A stretch of 33,567 nucleotides of DNA from Enterobacter sp. ENT03 (GTDB lineage Bacteria; Pseudomonadota; Gammaproteobacteria; Enterobacterales; Enterobacteriaceae), in NCBI RefSeq assembly GCF_019218745.1, contig NZ_JAHUXA010000028.1, positions 1 through 33,567 on the forward strand, written 5' to 3'. Both the position numbers and the translations under genes were made by a program. Shown in pieces: positions 8,027 through 17,232 of the stretch. Under the pieces are notes generated by a model that did no database searches, was not told where the DNA came from, and saw nothing but the letters and a program-made list of their open reading frames with translations. Position 1 is the first letter of the stretch; each line of letters opens with the position of its first letter.

Positions 8027-8472
8027 ATCAGTCGCTGACGCTGGCATTTCTGGTGGCGGCGGGGATTGGTCTGGTAGTGCAGAACACGCTGATGGTGCGC
8101 ATTACCCAGAGCTCCTCCACCATTCTCATCGCCATGCTGCTCAATTCGCTGGTGGGGATTGTGCTGTTCGTCAGCATTCTGCTGATTAAAAACGGCGTCG
8201 GGGGATTTGCGGAACTGGCGGCGACCGTGCGCTGGTGGACGATCATTCCCGGCCTGCTCGGCTCGTTTTTTGTTTTTGCCAGCATCAGCGGGTATCAGTA
8301 TGTCGGGGCTGCCACGACCATCGCCGTGCTGGTCGCCAGTCAGCTGATTGGCGGCCTAGTGATGGATGTCCTGAAAAGTCAGGGGATCCCGCTGCGGGCG
8401 CTGATTGGCCCGGTGTGCGGCGCGGTGCTGCTGGTAGTGGGCGCCTGGCTTGTCGCCAGACGCCAGTTTTAA
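8023..8472 (+). CDS. ydcZ: YdcZ, DMT-type small inner-membrane protein (DUF606)
   Basis: A 149-residue, highly hydrophobic protein with about five transmembrane helices. It matches E. coli YdcZ (SSTILIAMLLNSLVGIVLFV, SFFVFASISGYQ, ATTIAVLVASQLIGG, GAWLVARR). The DUF606/DMT_YdcZ family belongs to the drug/metabolite transporter clan; the substrate is unknown. Its ATGA overlap with mnaT suggests a related role, possibly export of an amino acid or acetylated product, which is inference. It ends 2 bp from the stop of convergent ydcY. Confidence 0.93.
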   Translation: MNQSLTLAFLVAAGIGLVVQNTLMVRITQSSSTILIAMLLNSLVGIVLFVSILLIKNGVGGFAELAATVRWWTIIPGLLGSFFVFASISGYQYVGAATTIAVLVASQLIGGLVMDVLKSQGIPLRALIGPVCGAVLLVVGAWLVARRQF

Positions 8473-8474
8473 AA

Positions 8475-8708
8475 TCAGAGAATAACGCCGCCATGGGTCA
8501 GGTGTTCGCGCCTGGCCTCCAGCTCTTCCTTGTTGTGGCGATCCTTATGCGCAATGGCGTGACGCAGGCGCTGCTGTTGTTCATAGCGCGCCTCGCGGCT
8601 CAGTTCCACGTCGTCGCTCAGGGCGATCAGCAACTCGTTCATGTGCGCGATAACGTTCTCCTCAATGGTGGCATCCACGCGCGCGATAACCTCATCCAGA
8701 TGCGACAT
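8475..8708 (-). CDS. ydcY: YdcY, DUF2526 small protein
   Basis: A 77-residue soluble, charged, helical protein that matches E. coli YdcY (MSHLDEVIARVD, EENVIAHMNELLIALSDD). Its function is unknown. An AGGAG lies 7 bases before the ATG. It follows the binding-protein gene on the same strand after 15 bp, so the two are probably co-transcribed here, unlike E. coli where ortT is the neighbour. Confidence 0.92.
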   Translation of the reverse strand: MSHLDEVIARVDATIEENVIAHMNELLIALSDDVELSREARYEQQQRLRHAIAHKDRHNKEELEARREHLTHGGVIL

Positions 8709-8723
8709 ATCCTCTCCTTACGA

Positions 8724-10325
8724 TCAGTTAAGTTTGGCTTTGGAAAAATCACTGCCCATCAGACTGACACTATACCCGCTCACGTTGCTGCGGGTGGCGT
8801 AGAACGTTTTGCCGTTGGCGAGTGCGATCCACGGTGCCTGTTGATAAAACACCTCCTGCGCCTGTTCGTACAGATGAGCGCGCTCTTCCGGCACGCTGGT
8901 CAGCTTCGCTTTCTGCACCAGATCGTTATAGCCTTTATCGCACCAGCGGGCGCCGTTAGAGCCGGTTTTGATGCTGTTGCAGCCGAGCAGCACATCGGCA
9001 AAGTTATCCGGATCGCCGTTGTCAGACATCCAGCCAAACAGCGCGCTGTCGTGCTCGCCTTTACGCATACCGGAGAGATATTCGCCCCACTCATAAGAGA
9101 CGATTTTCGCCTTCACGCCCACTTTCGCCCAGTCGTTCTGGATCATCTCGGCAATGCGTTTCGAGTTCGGGTTATACGGACGCTGTACCGGCATCGACCA
9201 CAGCGTCACTTCTGTCCCCTCTGCAACGCCTGCCTGCTTGAGCAGCGCTTTCGCTTTTTCCGGATCGTATTCGTAGTCCTTCAGATCTTTATCAAAGCCG
9301 AGCATATTGGGCGGCAGCGGCGATTTTGCCACCGTACCGGAACCGATAAATACCGCGTCAACAATGGCTTTTTTATCGGTGGCGTAGTTCAGCGCCTGAC
9401 GCACCAGCACGTTATCGAACGGTTTTTTCTCGGTGTTAAACGCCAGATAACCGACGTTCAGCGCATCAACGGAATGCAGCGCTAAATCCTTGTTCTTTTT
9501 GATCTCGTCAAACTGCACCGGTGCAGGAGCCGGAATGATCTGGCACTCGTTGGTTTGCAGCTTCGCCAGGCGCGTTTGCACGTTTGGCGTGATGGAGAAG
9601 ATCAGGTGTTTGGTCGGCACTTCGCCGTCCCAGTAATTCGGGTTGGCGACGTAACGGATCAGCGAATCCACTTTATATTGTTGCAGCGCGTAAGGACCGG
9701 TACCGATGGGCCAGGTATCGACATATTCCGGGGTGCCTTTTTTCAGCATCGCGTCGGCATATTCGCTGGAGAGAATAGACGCGAAATCCATTCCCCAGTC
9801 GGCAAGAAATGCCGCGTTAGGTTCGTTAAGAACAAACTGAACGTGGTAATCATCCAGCTTTTTCACGTCTTTGATCAGCTTATCCAGGCCTACGTCGTTA
9901 AAGTATTCGTAATTGCCCTGGGAAACATTGTGATACGGATGATCGGCATTTTTCTGGCGCAGTACCGAAAAAATCACGTCATCAGCATTAAAATCGCGGG
10001 TCGGTTTGAAATATTTATTGCTGTTAAATTTCACGCCCTGACGCAGCGTAAAGGTATAGGTTTTGCCATCCGGGGAAATTTTCCACTCGGTTGCCAGTGA
10101 CGGCACCGGGGTATTGGTTTTCGGATCGAAATTCACCAGCCGGTTATACAGCACCTGCGAGCTGGCCACGAAGGTCGGGCCGGAGCTGGCGATCTGCGGG
10201 TTAAACGATTCCGGAGAGGCTTCGGAGCAATAAATCAGCGTGTCGTTAGATGCCGCAAACGCGGCGCTTGCCGGTAATAAAAGTGTGCCGAGCGCCAGCG
10301 CGAGCAGCGTTTTCCCTGTGTTCAT
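8724..10325 (-). CDS. DppA-like ABC transporter periplasmic binding protein (SBP family 5), orphan
   Basis: A 533-residue peptide/nickel-type extracellular solute-binding protein. A signal peptide of about 24 residues ends in AFA before ASND. The sequence is clearly DppA-like (YCSEASPESFNPQ, NPIGTGP-type WPIGTGPYALQQY, MPVQRPYNPNSKRIAEMIQ, SYEWGEYLSG, DNGDPDNF) and keeps two cysteines late in the protein that resemble the DppA disulfide. The family binds di- or oligopeptides in the periplasm for an ABC importer. No permease or ATPase genes are adjacent, so it probably supplies a transporter encoded elsewhere, such as the Dpp or Opp core. It is too different from E. coli DppA to carry that symbol, and the exact ligand cannot be read from the sequence. 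Confidence 0.88.
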   Translation of the reverse strand: MNTGKTLLALALGTLLLPASAAFAASNDTLIYCSEASPESFNPQIASSGPTFVASSQVLYNRLVNFDPKTNTPVPSLATEWKISPDGKTYTFTLRQGVKFNSNKYFKPTRDFNADDVIFSVLRQKNADHPYHNVSQGNYEYFNDVGLDKLIKDVKKLDDYHVQFVLNEPNAAFLADWGMDFASILSSEYADAMLKKGTPEYVDTWPIGTGPYALQQYKVDSLIRYVANPNYWDGEVPTKHLIFSITPNVQTRLAKLQTNECQIIPAPAPVQFDEIKKNKDLALHSVDALNVGYLAFNTEKKPFDNVLVRQALNYATDKKAIVDAVFIGSGTVAKSPLPPNMLGFDKDLKDYEYDPEKAKALLKQAGVAEGTEVTLWSMPVQRPYNPNSKRIAEMIQNDWAKVGVKAKIVSYEWGEYLSGMRKGEHDSALFGWMSDNGDPDNFADVLLGCNSIKTGSNGARWCDKGYNDLVQKAKLTSVPEERAHLYEQAQEVFYQQAPWIALANGKTFYATRSNVSGYSVSLMGSDFSKAKLN

Positions 10326-10551
10326 TGTTATGCCTTATGGATTTTTATGACAGACAGTGATCACAGCACAGGAATATAAAACTGGCAAATAACGAATCAC
10401 TATCAGGTTATTCTAATGCCGCGCTTTTTGTTGAATATTCATCCAGCGGCAGATTTGAAATTTGCGTTAGGGATTTTCTAAAACGTCAAGGCCTAAACGC
10501 CCGCTCAATACGACGAGAATTCAATGGTTTTAGCCTCTCTTCTGTCGTTTG

Positions 10552-10580
10552 TTTACATGCCGGTTTGCGTAAAGTAGACG
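10552..10580 (+). promoter_or_regulatory. Possible sigma-70 promoter of the srf operon
   Basis: TTTACA (5 of 6 to the -35 consensus) and TAGACG (3 of 6 to the -10) are 17 bp apart, just upstream of srfA. The weak -10 means an activator would be needed if this is the real promoter. The 281-bp region divergent from the binding-protein gene holds no gene. Confidence 0.25.
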
Positions 10581-10606
10581 TGTGAAGAAGTCTATGGGAT
10601 GAAAAC

Positions 10607-11980
10607 GTGGCAAAAACACTCTTGCGCAGCGGCGATCTGGATGATTTTCAGGCAGTTGGCGGCGGCGGTCAGGCCGTATTTGATTCGGCACTGCAAATTC
10701 GTGAAGCATTACGCCTGCGCAAACAGCAGGCAATGGTGGACTGTCTCGCCATTCCGCAGGTCAACGACGACGGCGATCGCGTTGACTGGTATTCGCCGGT
10801 TGACGGTCAGGCGGTCTCCTGGAAAGCGGCAGATGAAGACGCGCGCTTTCGCGCCCTGCGCTATCTGGAAAGCACCCTCGACAGTGCCGCCGCGCTAAGC
10901 CGCAAAAGCCTGCAATCCAACAAAACCGCGCAGCAGCTGTTTGGCTCGCTGCTGGAAAAAGCGTTGCAGTTTCCCGGCATCAACCATGTTTTCCTCGTCG
11001 ATGGCAAACCGGTAATCACCTTCTGGGGCTTCGTTAATCTCAACGAAAGCGCCCGTGACGATGTGCTGGCCTGCCTGCGCGAGGAGGCGATCCCTGAACC
11101 TGTCATCACGCTGGTTGAACTGCCGGAGCCGGAAGAAACACCGGTGGTGAATTTCAGCCAGGCCGACGAACCGCTGATTGCGCCAGCGCCGACGCCGGTG
11201 ATCAAAACCGAAGAAGTCGCCGGGGCGGTATACGAAAAACCGCAACCTGCGGCCCCGGTTACACCGCCGCCCGCGCCGGAACCCGTGCCTGCTCCCGCAC
11301 CTGTCACCGCGCCGGTGGCAAAAAAACGCGCTGCCGCGCTGTGGTTGCTGCCCGTGGCGGCGCTGGTCGTCGCGGCCGTCGCCGTTCCCGTACTACTGAA
11401 ACCGCAGGCAACACCTGAAACCGAGCTGGCGAACACGCCGGCACCGGTTGCGACGCCTGCGCCAGTGATCACGCCGGTCAGCCCTGCGCCACAGCTTACT
11501 GCTTCCCTGCCGCTGCATCAGGCAGATGTCGTCGCCGTGAAAACGCCGGTTGTTGACGAGAAGAAAAGCGAGCCTGCGGTGATCGCCGCGATCCCGAAAG
11601 ATGTGCTGGTGATGGACGCCATCCAGGTGAAAACCGGGAATACCCGCTTCCTGAACGGCACCTGGCGCGTGAGCCCGGAAATTAAAGATCACGCCACCGG
11701 CAAAGCGCCGACGCTGCGCTATCAGATCCAGAACAACAAAGGCACGGCCCGTCTGGTCCAGGCTGGCAACATCACCTGCCGCGCCGATCTGTTCTCAGGT
11801 CTGCATCAGACCGGCGAGCTGATGATCAAAAGCCGCAGCAATGCGCGTTGCAGCGATGGCTCCCGCTACCCGATGCCGGAAATCACCTGCACCGCGGGCA
11901 GTAATGACGTGGCGCAATGTACCGCACGCTATGACGGCAACACCGTTGTGCCGGTAACCTTCAGAAAAACAGGTGCCTGA
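10607..11980 (+). CDS. srfA: SrfA, membrane-anchored protein of the srfABC operon
   Basis: A 457-residue protein starting at GTG (MAKTLLRSGDLDDFQAVG); a GGGATG lies about 7 bases upstream. A cytoplasmic helical domain covers about 1-160. A proline/alanine-rich stretch follows (about 163-240). A single transmembrane helix lies at about 242-264, preceded by KKR, which places the N-terminus inside. After a second Pro-rich stretch, a C-terminal domain of about 110 residues with several cysteines faces the periplasm. The sequence and the following srfB and srfC identify it as SrfA, named in Salmonella as an SsrB-regulated factor. The molecular role is unknown. Its layout, cytoplasmic domain / one helix / Pro-rich linker / periplasmic domain, suggests a trans-envelope coupler. 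Confidence 0.88.
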   Translation: MAKTLLRSGDLDDFQAVGGGGQAVFDSALQIREALRLRKQQAMVDCLAIPQVNDDGDRVDWYSPVDGQAVSWKAADEDARFRALRYLESTLDSAAALSRKSLQSNKTAQQLFGSLLEKALQFPGINHVFLVDGKPVITFWGFVNLNESARDDVLACLREEAIPEPVITLVELPEPEETPVVNFSQADEPLIAPAPTPVIKTEEVAGAVYEKPQPAAPVTPPPAPEPVPAPAPVTAPVAKKRAAALWLLPVAALVVAAVAVPVLLKPQATPETELANTPAPVATPAPVITPVSPAPQLTASLPLHQADVVAVKTPVVDEKKSEPAVIAAIPKDVLVMDAIQVKTGNTRFLNGTWRVSPEIKDHATGKAPTLRYQIQNNKGTARLVQAGNITCRADLFSGLHQTGELMIKSRSNARCSDGSRYPMPEITCTAGSNDVAQCTARYDGNTVVPVTFRKTGA

Positions 11981-11984
11981 TTTT

Positions 11985-14963
11985 ATGCTGGTAAATCTTT
12001 GCGACTACAAACAGAGCGTGACGCTGATTGCCAACAGCGGCGTGCAATTTCTGGATTTCGGGCTGACGCCGCTGGTGTCCACCCACAATGGCCGCTTCGT
12101 GCGTAAAACCGCCAACGGCCCGCTGCTGCGTCTGGATTACGATCTGGTGAACGAGCGTTTCACCCTGCCCGCCAGCAACGGCGGCCCGGCGGAAGTGGTC
12201 AAACCGGAAACCACGCTCGGCCTGCCTGGCTCCCTCGCCCTGCTTGATGGCGTCTGGCTGCCGATCCCGTTTCTGCGTTTCAACCCGCCGCGCACCTTCG
12301 TGGAAGGCCCGGATAACTGGGCGCGCGTGCAGATCCGCAAGCTTAGCGAGCCGGACAGCAACGGTCACACCCATCGCGTGACGCTGGCGCTCGACAGCCA
12401 GATTAACGACCTGTCCCCCGCCGCCCTTGCGCCCATTGAAAACGACATTCTGAACGGCACGCGTTTTTCGCTGGCGTGGCGCGATGACGAAGTGGCGGAT
12501 TTCCTCGATCAGACGTGGATCGACGGCTGGCTGCGGGAAGTTTTTTTGCAGGCTATCCAGCCTGAAAACCGCAGCGAGCGCGATGTCGCTCAGGCGCTGC
12601 GCGGCTTTGAGTATCAGGCGCACTGGCTGAATCTGATGACGCTGCTGGGTGAACAGCTCAGCGTGCCGGAAGTGAAGATCGTCACCCACACGCTCAGCAC
12701 CCCGGCGATCCCGGTGGATTTAATTCTCGACGTCGGCAATACCCATACCTGCGGGGTGATCATCGAAGATCATGGCGATGCCAACGATGGCCTGCGCCAG
12801 ACCGCCGAACTCCAGGTGCGCTCGCTCAGCGAACCGCAATTTTTGAACGAACCGCTGTTCACCAGCCGTCTTGAGTTTTCCGAAGCGCGCTTTGGCAAAC
12901 AGCATTTCTCGGTGGAAAGTGGCCGCGAAGACGCCTTTATCTGGCCGTCCATCGTGCGCGTGGGTGATGAAGCCCGCAAACTGGCGACCGGTCGTCTCGG
13001 CACCGAAGGCAACAGCGGCATCTCCAGCCCGCGCCGATACCTGTGGGATGAAACCCCGGTGTTGCAGGACTGGCGTTTCAGCCAGATGAACAGCAAATCC
13101 CAGCGCGAACCGCTGGCGACCGCCTTCCCGCTGATGAACCTGATGAACGACGACGGCCAGCCGCTGTACACGCTGCCGCTGGACGAACGTCTGCCAGTGT
13201 TCTCGCCGCAGTACAGCCGCAGCACGCTGATGACGCACATGCTGTGCGAACTGCTGGCGCAGGCTTTAGGTCAGATCAACAGCGTGGCGACGCGCCTGCG
13301 TCTGGGCTTCCCCGCCTCGCCGCGTCAGCTGCGCACCATTATTCTTACCCTGCCGTCGGCGATGCCGAAACAGGAACGCGAAATATTCCGTCGCCGTATG
13401 TTCGAGGCGATCGCGCTGGTGTGGAAAGCGATGGGCTGGCACCCGCAGGACGATGATTTCGCCAGCCGCAAGCAGCAGGAAAAAAGCGTCGTGCCAGTTC
13501 CACGCATTCAGATGGAGTGGGACGAAGCCAGTTGTGGTCAGCTGGTGTGGCTGTATAACGAAGCCATTTCCCACTTTGCCGGGCAGACGGAAACCTTTTT
13601 CGCCTCCCTCGCCCGCCCGGATCGTACCGTCGCGCCGGGGGACGTACCGGGGCGCGCCTTACGGGTCGCCTCCATTGATATTGGCGGCGGCACCACCGAC
13701 ATGGCGATCACCCACTATCAGCTGGATGACGGCACTGGCAGCAACGTAAAAATCACGCCGCAACTGCTGTTCCGCGAAGGCTTTAAAGTTGCCGGGGACG
13801 ACATTCTGCTGGATGTGATCCAGCGCTGCGTGTTACCGGCGCTGCAAACGCAGCTGCAAAAAGCGGGGATTACTGACGCCGCCGCGCTGCTGGCGACGCT
13901 GTTTGGCGACTCCGGGCGCATCGACACTCAGGCGGTGCTCCGTCAGCAAACCACGCTGCAACTGTTTATGCCGATCGGTCATGCGATCCTTGCAGCGTGG
14001 GAATCCAGCGACGTCAACGATCCGCTGGCCGGTCTGCACGCCACCTTTGGTGAGCTGATCAAGCAGCCGCCGACACGCAACGTGCTGAACTATCTGAAGC
14101 AGGCCATTGATCCGGCGCTGCCGCAGGGCGCGGCGGAATTTGATATTTTCGCCGTGCCGTTACAGGTCAATTTCAGTGAACTGCAAAGCGCGATGCTCGC
14201 CGGGCAATTTACCCTTACCGCGCCGCTGCATGCGGTGTGCGAAGCCATCTCCCACTACTGTTGCGATGTGTTGCTCATCACCGGGCGTCCAGGCTGTCTG
14301 CCGGGCGTGCAGGCGCTGATCCGCCATCTGCAACCGGTGCCGGTCAACCGGATGGTGTGGCTGGATAAATACCGCGTGCATGAGTGGTATCCGTTCAGCC
14401 AGCAGGGGCGCATCGGTAATCCGAAATCCACCGCCGCCGTCGGCGCGATGCTGTGCAGCCTGGCGCTGGATCTGCGTCTGCCACGCTTCAACTTCAAAGC
14501 GGCAGACATTGGCGCCTACTCCACCGTGCGCTATCTCGGCGTGCTGGATAACACCGTCAACACGCTGCGCGACGAGAACGTCTGGTATCACGATATTGAT
14601 CTCGACAAGCCCGGCGCGAAGCTCGACACAAAACTGCATTTCCCGCTGCGCGGCAACGTGACGCTCGGTTTCCGACAGCTGGCCAACGCCCGCTGGCCCG
14701 CCACGCCGCTGTACACGCTGAGCATCAACTCGCCGGAGCTGGCGAAAGCCATTGCCGGTGACGGCGTACTGAATGTACGCCTGCAATTTACCGGCGGCAG
14801 CAAAGCGCACGGACCGGAAGCCTTCACCCTGAGCGATGCCTGGCTGACGGACGGCACGCCGGTGGATGCCGATGCGCTGACGTTTAAACTGAATACGCTT
14901 GCCGATCGCCGTCATAGCGGCAGCCATTACTGGATCGACAGCGGGAGTGTGTACCTGAAATGA
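11985..14963 (+). CDS. srfB: SrfB, large protein with an actin/Hsp70-type ATPase signature
   Basis: The ATG at 11985 has an AGGTG 9 bases upstream. A GTG at 11973 in the same frame overlaps the srfA stop but lacks a ribosome site, so I prefer 992 residues over 996. Numbered from the GTG, DVGNTHTCGVII starts at 253 and DIGGGTTDMAITHY at 569. These fit the phosphate-1 and phosphate-2 loops of the ASKHA (actin/Hsp70/sugar kinase) fold. The roughly 315-residue spacing is wider than in simple actins. A later GRPGCLPGVQALI stretch may serve as the adenosine-binding loop. The family is annotated only as virulence factor SrfB. An ATP-driven scaffold or chaperone role is inference. It overlaps srfC by ATGA. 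Confidence 0.92.
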   Translation: MLVNLCDYKQSVTLIANSGVQFLDFGLTPLVSTHNGRFVRKTANGPLLRLDYDLVNERFTLPASNGGPAEVVKPETTLGLPGSLALLDGVWLPIPFLRFNPPRTFVEGPDNWARVQIRKLSEPDSNGHTHRVTLALDSQINDLSPAALAPIENDILNGTRFSLAWRDDEVADFLDQTWIDGWLREVFLQAIQPENRSERDVAQALRGFEYQAHWLNLMTLLGEQLSVPEVKIVTHTLSTPAIPVDLILDVGNTHTCGVIIEDHGDANDGLRQTAELQVRSLSEPQFLNEPLFTSRLEFSEARFGKQHFSVESGREDAFIWPSIVRVGDEARKLATGRLGTEGNSGISSPRRYLWDETPVLQDWRFSQMNSKSQREPLATAFPLMNLMNDDGQPLYTLPLDERLPVFSPQYSRSTLMTHMLCELLAQALGQINSVATRLRLGFPASPRQLRTIILTLPSAMPKQEREIFRRRMFEAIALVWKAMGWHPQDDDFASRKQQEKSVVPVPRIQMEWDEASCGQLVWLYNEAISHFAGQTETFFASLARPDRTVAPGDVPGRALRVASIDIGGGTTDMAITHYQLDDGTGSNVKITPQLLFREGFKVAGDDILLDVIQRCVLPALQTQLQKAGITDAAALLATLFGDSGRIDTQAVLRQQTTLQLFMPIGHAILAAWESSDVNDPLAGLHATFGELIKQPPTRNVLNYLKQAIDPALPQGAAEFDIFAVPLQVNFSELQSAMLAGQFTLTAPLHAVCEAISHYCCDVLLITGRPGCLPGVQALIRHLQPVPVNRMVWLDKYRVHEWYPFSQQGRIGNPKSTAAVGAMLCSLALDLRLPRFNFKAADIGAYSTVRYLGVLDNTVNTLRDENVWYHDIDLDKPGAKLDTKLHFPLRGNVTLGFRQLANARWPATPLYTLSINSPELAKAIAGDGVLNVRLQFTGGSKAHGPEAFTLSDAWLTDGTPVDADALTFKLNTLADRRHSGSHYWIDSGSVYLK

Positions 14964-17131
14964 AAGCGCCAATAAAAATGTCCCAGGCCGTGATGGCCTG
15001 GGTGAACGAAACCCGCGTCCACGCGCCGCTGCTTGACGACGATGCCGACGCGCTGCTGGCGCGCCTCACCGCCGCCTCGGCTCAGGAATCCGTGCTGATG
15101 CAGGCGGCAGAGAATACCTGCACCGTGGCACTGTACGGCCATTCGCAGGCGTCGAAAGCGCATCTGCTCGCCGCGCTGTGTAACAGCGGCAATGGCCGGG
15201 TGAATGTTAAACCCGGCGACAAAACGCTGGATTACTTTACCCATATCAATCCGGGCCATGCGCTGACCGGCATGGCGCTGCGTTTCAGTCAGCGCGACGC
15301 GGCGGCTGACGACCGTTTTCCGTTGCAGCTGGGCATTCTAAGCGAAGCGGAGCTGGTGCAGGTGTTTATCGCCCATGCGCAGTGCCTGCCGGATCTGCGC
15401 ACGGTGGAAAAAAGCGTCATTGAAGATCGGCTGACCCGCTGGCGCACACTGCGTCAGCCGCAGCAGGTGCCGGGGATCACCGCCGAAGAAGTGGGCGCGA
15501 TTGCCCGCTTCTGGCGCGGGACAGTTCCCGCCTCCCGCCAGCAACTGGATGACGGGCTGTGGTATCAGTTTATTACGCTGCTGCCGTCGCTGGATCTCAG
15601 CGCCCGCGCCAGCGCGTGGTCGCTGCTGTGGGGCGAGCATCAGGAGTTAACGCAGCAGTGGCTGGCGCTGGCGCATATTCTGCATCAGACCGGTAACGCC
15701 CGTTCGCTCGCCGCCCCGCTTAGCCTGTTAGTGGATAATTTCGCGCTGCCCACGGAAGGTTTTCTTAACCTGCAGCCGGAAGACGGCGACAGCGCTCACG
15801 GCGAAGTGGTGGTGCATCCCTGGGCGGAAGACCAGCTACAGAACGCCGTCAGCATTCCGCTCGCCACGCTGGCGCTGCTGGTGCGTGAGCTGGTGCTGCC
15901 GGTGGAAGACAGTGTGCTGAATGGCGTGGATATTCTCGATATTCCGGTGCCGAGCCTCGGCGCACAGCCGTCGCTGCAAAACAGCAAATGCCGCTGGCTG
16001 CTCGACCATTATCGCCAGCAGGTACAGCCGGATGTATTGATGATCTGTAACGCCACGCCGCAGCGCAACGAAACCGCCACCACGGCGCGCACGCTGCTCA
16101 ACTGGGTGAAAGAAACCCAGTCCGGCCAGGAAACCGCGCTGCCGGGGCTGGTGTGGGCCATCACCCCGCAGGATGCGCGTTTCACCACGGCGCAGAATCT
16201 GGATGAAACCGTGCAACAGTTGCTCGGCAAACCAGGCCAGCACTGGGGCACCCTACAGGCGCTGGATGCCAGCAGCCTGCAACGTCTTATCGAATGGCTG
16301 TCGCAGGCCACTGCCCCGTCGCTGCGCACCGTACGCCTGAAAGCGCTGCGCGATCGTCATCTGCAACTGCTGCGCGATCTGATGCAAACCTGGACCGCGC
16401 CGCTCAAAGAGACGCCCGAAAGCCAGCGCGCCCGCGCCGAAACGGCGATCCGTGAGTTACAGGGTCAGGCGAGCCGTCACGGTGAGCTGCTGGATGGGTT
16501 ACTGCCGGACATGAAGCATTTCGACGCGCTTTGGAAAGTGCAGCAGCCGCGGGAAGAAAAAGTCAGCGGTCTGTTTAACGATGCCATCGATCTGTTTGCC
16601 GATGTCGCCGCGCAGCCGGAAACCGTCACGGCAGCCAAAGATACGGGCCATCAGGCGCATGCGATGTGGGTGAATCATCTGCGTCAATGGAGCCGTAACG
16701 ACGCCAGCGCCGAGCGCTTAGGCTTAACCCCCGCCGCGCTGCGCCAGGTGGCGGATACGCTGATCGTCACCAGCTATCGTCTGGAACTGCCGCAGACCTT
16801 GCAGCAGATCATGCAGCGCGATACCGCCTGTGCCGCGCAGCTGCATGCCGCCATCGGTAACTTCATTGCCTGGCTTGGCTATGCCGCGTTGCCGGAGGAC
16901 CAGCGTCCCGCCAGCCGCGTGCAGAAAGGCCATGGCATTTTCAGCGCCAGCGCACCCGCTGCCAGCGATGCCCGCCTGACGCGCCTCGGAGAACAGCCGA
17001 TCCACGCCGCCACCCGCTATGTTTATGACTGGCTGGTCGCGCTTTACACCCGCAGCAATGAAAACATCGGTTATCAGCATCCGCTTGATGTACCGCTGGC
17101 CATGCGCAAGAAGTTGATCAAGCTGGTGTGA
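14960..17131 (+). CDS. srfC: SrfC, putative P-loop (GTPase-like) protein
   Basis: A 723-residue member of the SrfC virulence-factor family, third gene of the operon, whose ATG overlaps the srfB stop. A degenerate Walker A motif, GHSQASKAHLL, lies at residues 60-70 after a hydrophobic strand (TVALY). A later VDILDIP (323-329) resembles the DxPG switch motif of GTPases. DVLMICNATP (358-367) and VWAITPQD (398-405) look like the following beta strands. Long helical stretches make up the C-terminal half (430-720). This order resembles dynamin- or AIG1-like GTPases, but the last P-loop glycine is replaced by Ser, so nucleotide binding may be weak. A BIME follows the stop codon. Confidence 0.88.
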   Translation: MKAPIKMSQAVMAWVNETRVHAPLLDDDADALLARLTAASAQESVLMQAAENTCTVALYGHSQASKAHLLAALCNSGNGRVNVKPGDKTLDYFTHINPGHALTGMALRFSQRDAAADDRFPLQLGILSEAELVQVFIAHAQCLPDLRTVEKSVIEDRLTRWRTLRQPQQVPGITAEEVGAIARFWRGTVPASRQQLDDGLWYQFITLLPSLDLSARASAWSLLWGEHQELTQQWLALAHILHQTGNARSLAAPLSLLVDNFALPTEGFLNLQPEDGDSAHGEVVVHPWAEDQLQNAVSIPLATLALLVRELVLPVEDSVLNGVDILDIPVPSLGAQPSLQNSKCRWLLDHYRQQVQPDVLMICNATPQRNETATTARTLLNWVKETQSGQETALPGLVWAITPQDARFTTAQNLDETVQQLLGKPGQHWGTLQALDASSLQRLIEWLSQATAPSLRTVRLKALRDRHLQLLRDLMQTWTAPLKETPESQRARAETAIRELQGQASRHGELLDGLLPDMKHFDALWKVQQPREEKVSGLFNDAIDLFADVAAQPETVTAAKDTGHQAHAMWVNHLRQWSRNDASAERLGLTPAALRQVADTLIVTSYRLELPQTLQQIMQRDTACAAQLHAAIGNFIAWLGYAALPEDQRPASRVQKGHGIFSASAPAASDARLTRLGEQPIHAATRYVYDWLVALYTRSNENIGYQHPLDVPLAMRKKLIKLV

Positions 17132-17139
17132 GGATTTGT

Positions 17140-17226
17140 GCCGGGTGGCGGCTGTGCCTTACCCGGCCTACCAACCATTTTCCGTGGACGTATCTCGTAG
17201 GCCCGGCAAGCGCAGCGCCGCCGGGC
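17140..17226. repeat. BIME: two inverted REP units after srfC
   Basis: REP units at 17140-17171 and 17197-17226 flank a 25-bp spacer between convergent srfC and the pectinesterase gene. Such units commonly protect 3' ends or bind gyrase or IHF. An intact GGCCTAC, the same site occupied by the IS at the window ends, is present at 17165-17171. Confidence 0.85.
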
Positions 17227-17232
17227 GATAAT

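Noticed and set aside
8235-9485. 416-residue open frame on the plus strand
   Set aside because: It crosses the end of ydcZ, ydcY and the binding-protein gene in antisense or other frames and shows no protein features.
10545-10575. PhoP-box-like repeat upstream of srfA
   Set aside because: TGTTTA and GGTTT are present, but their period is 12 rather than 11 bases and the second half is imperfect.
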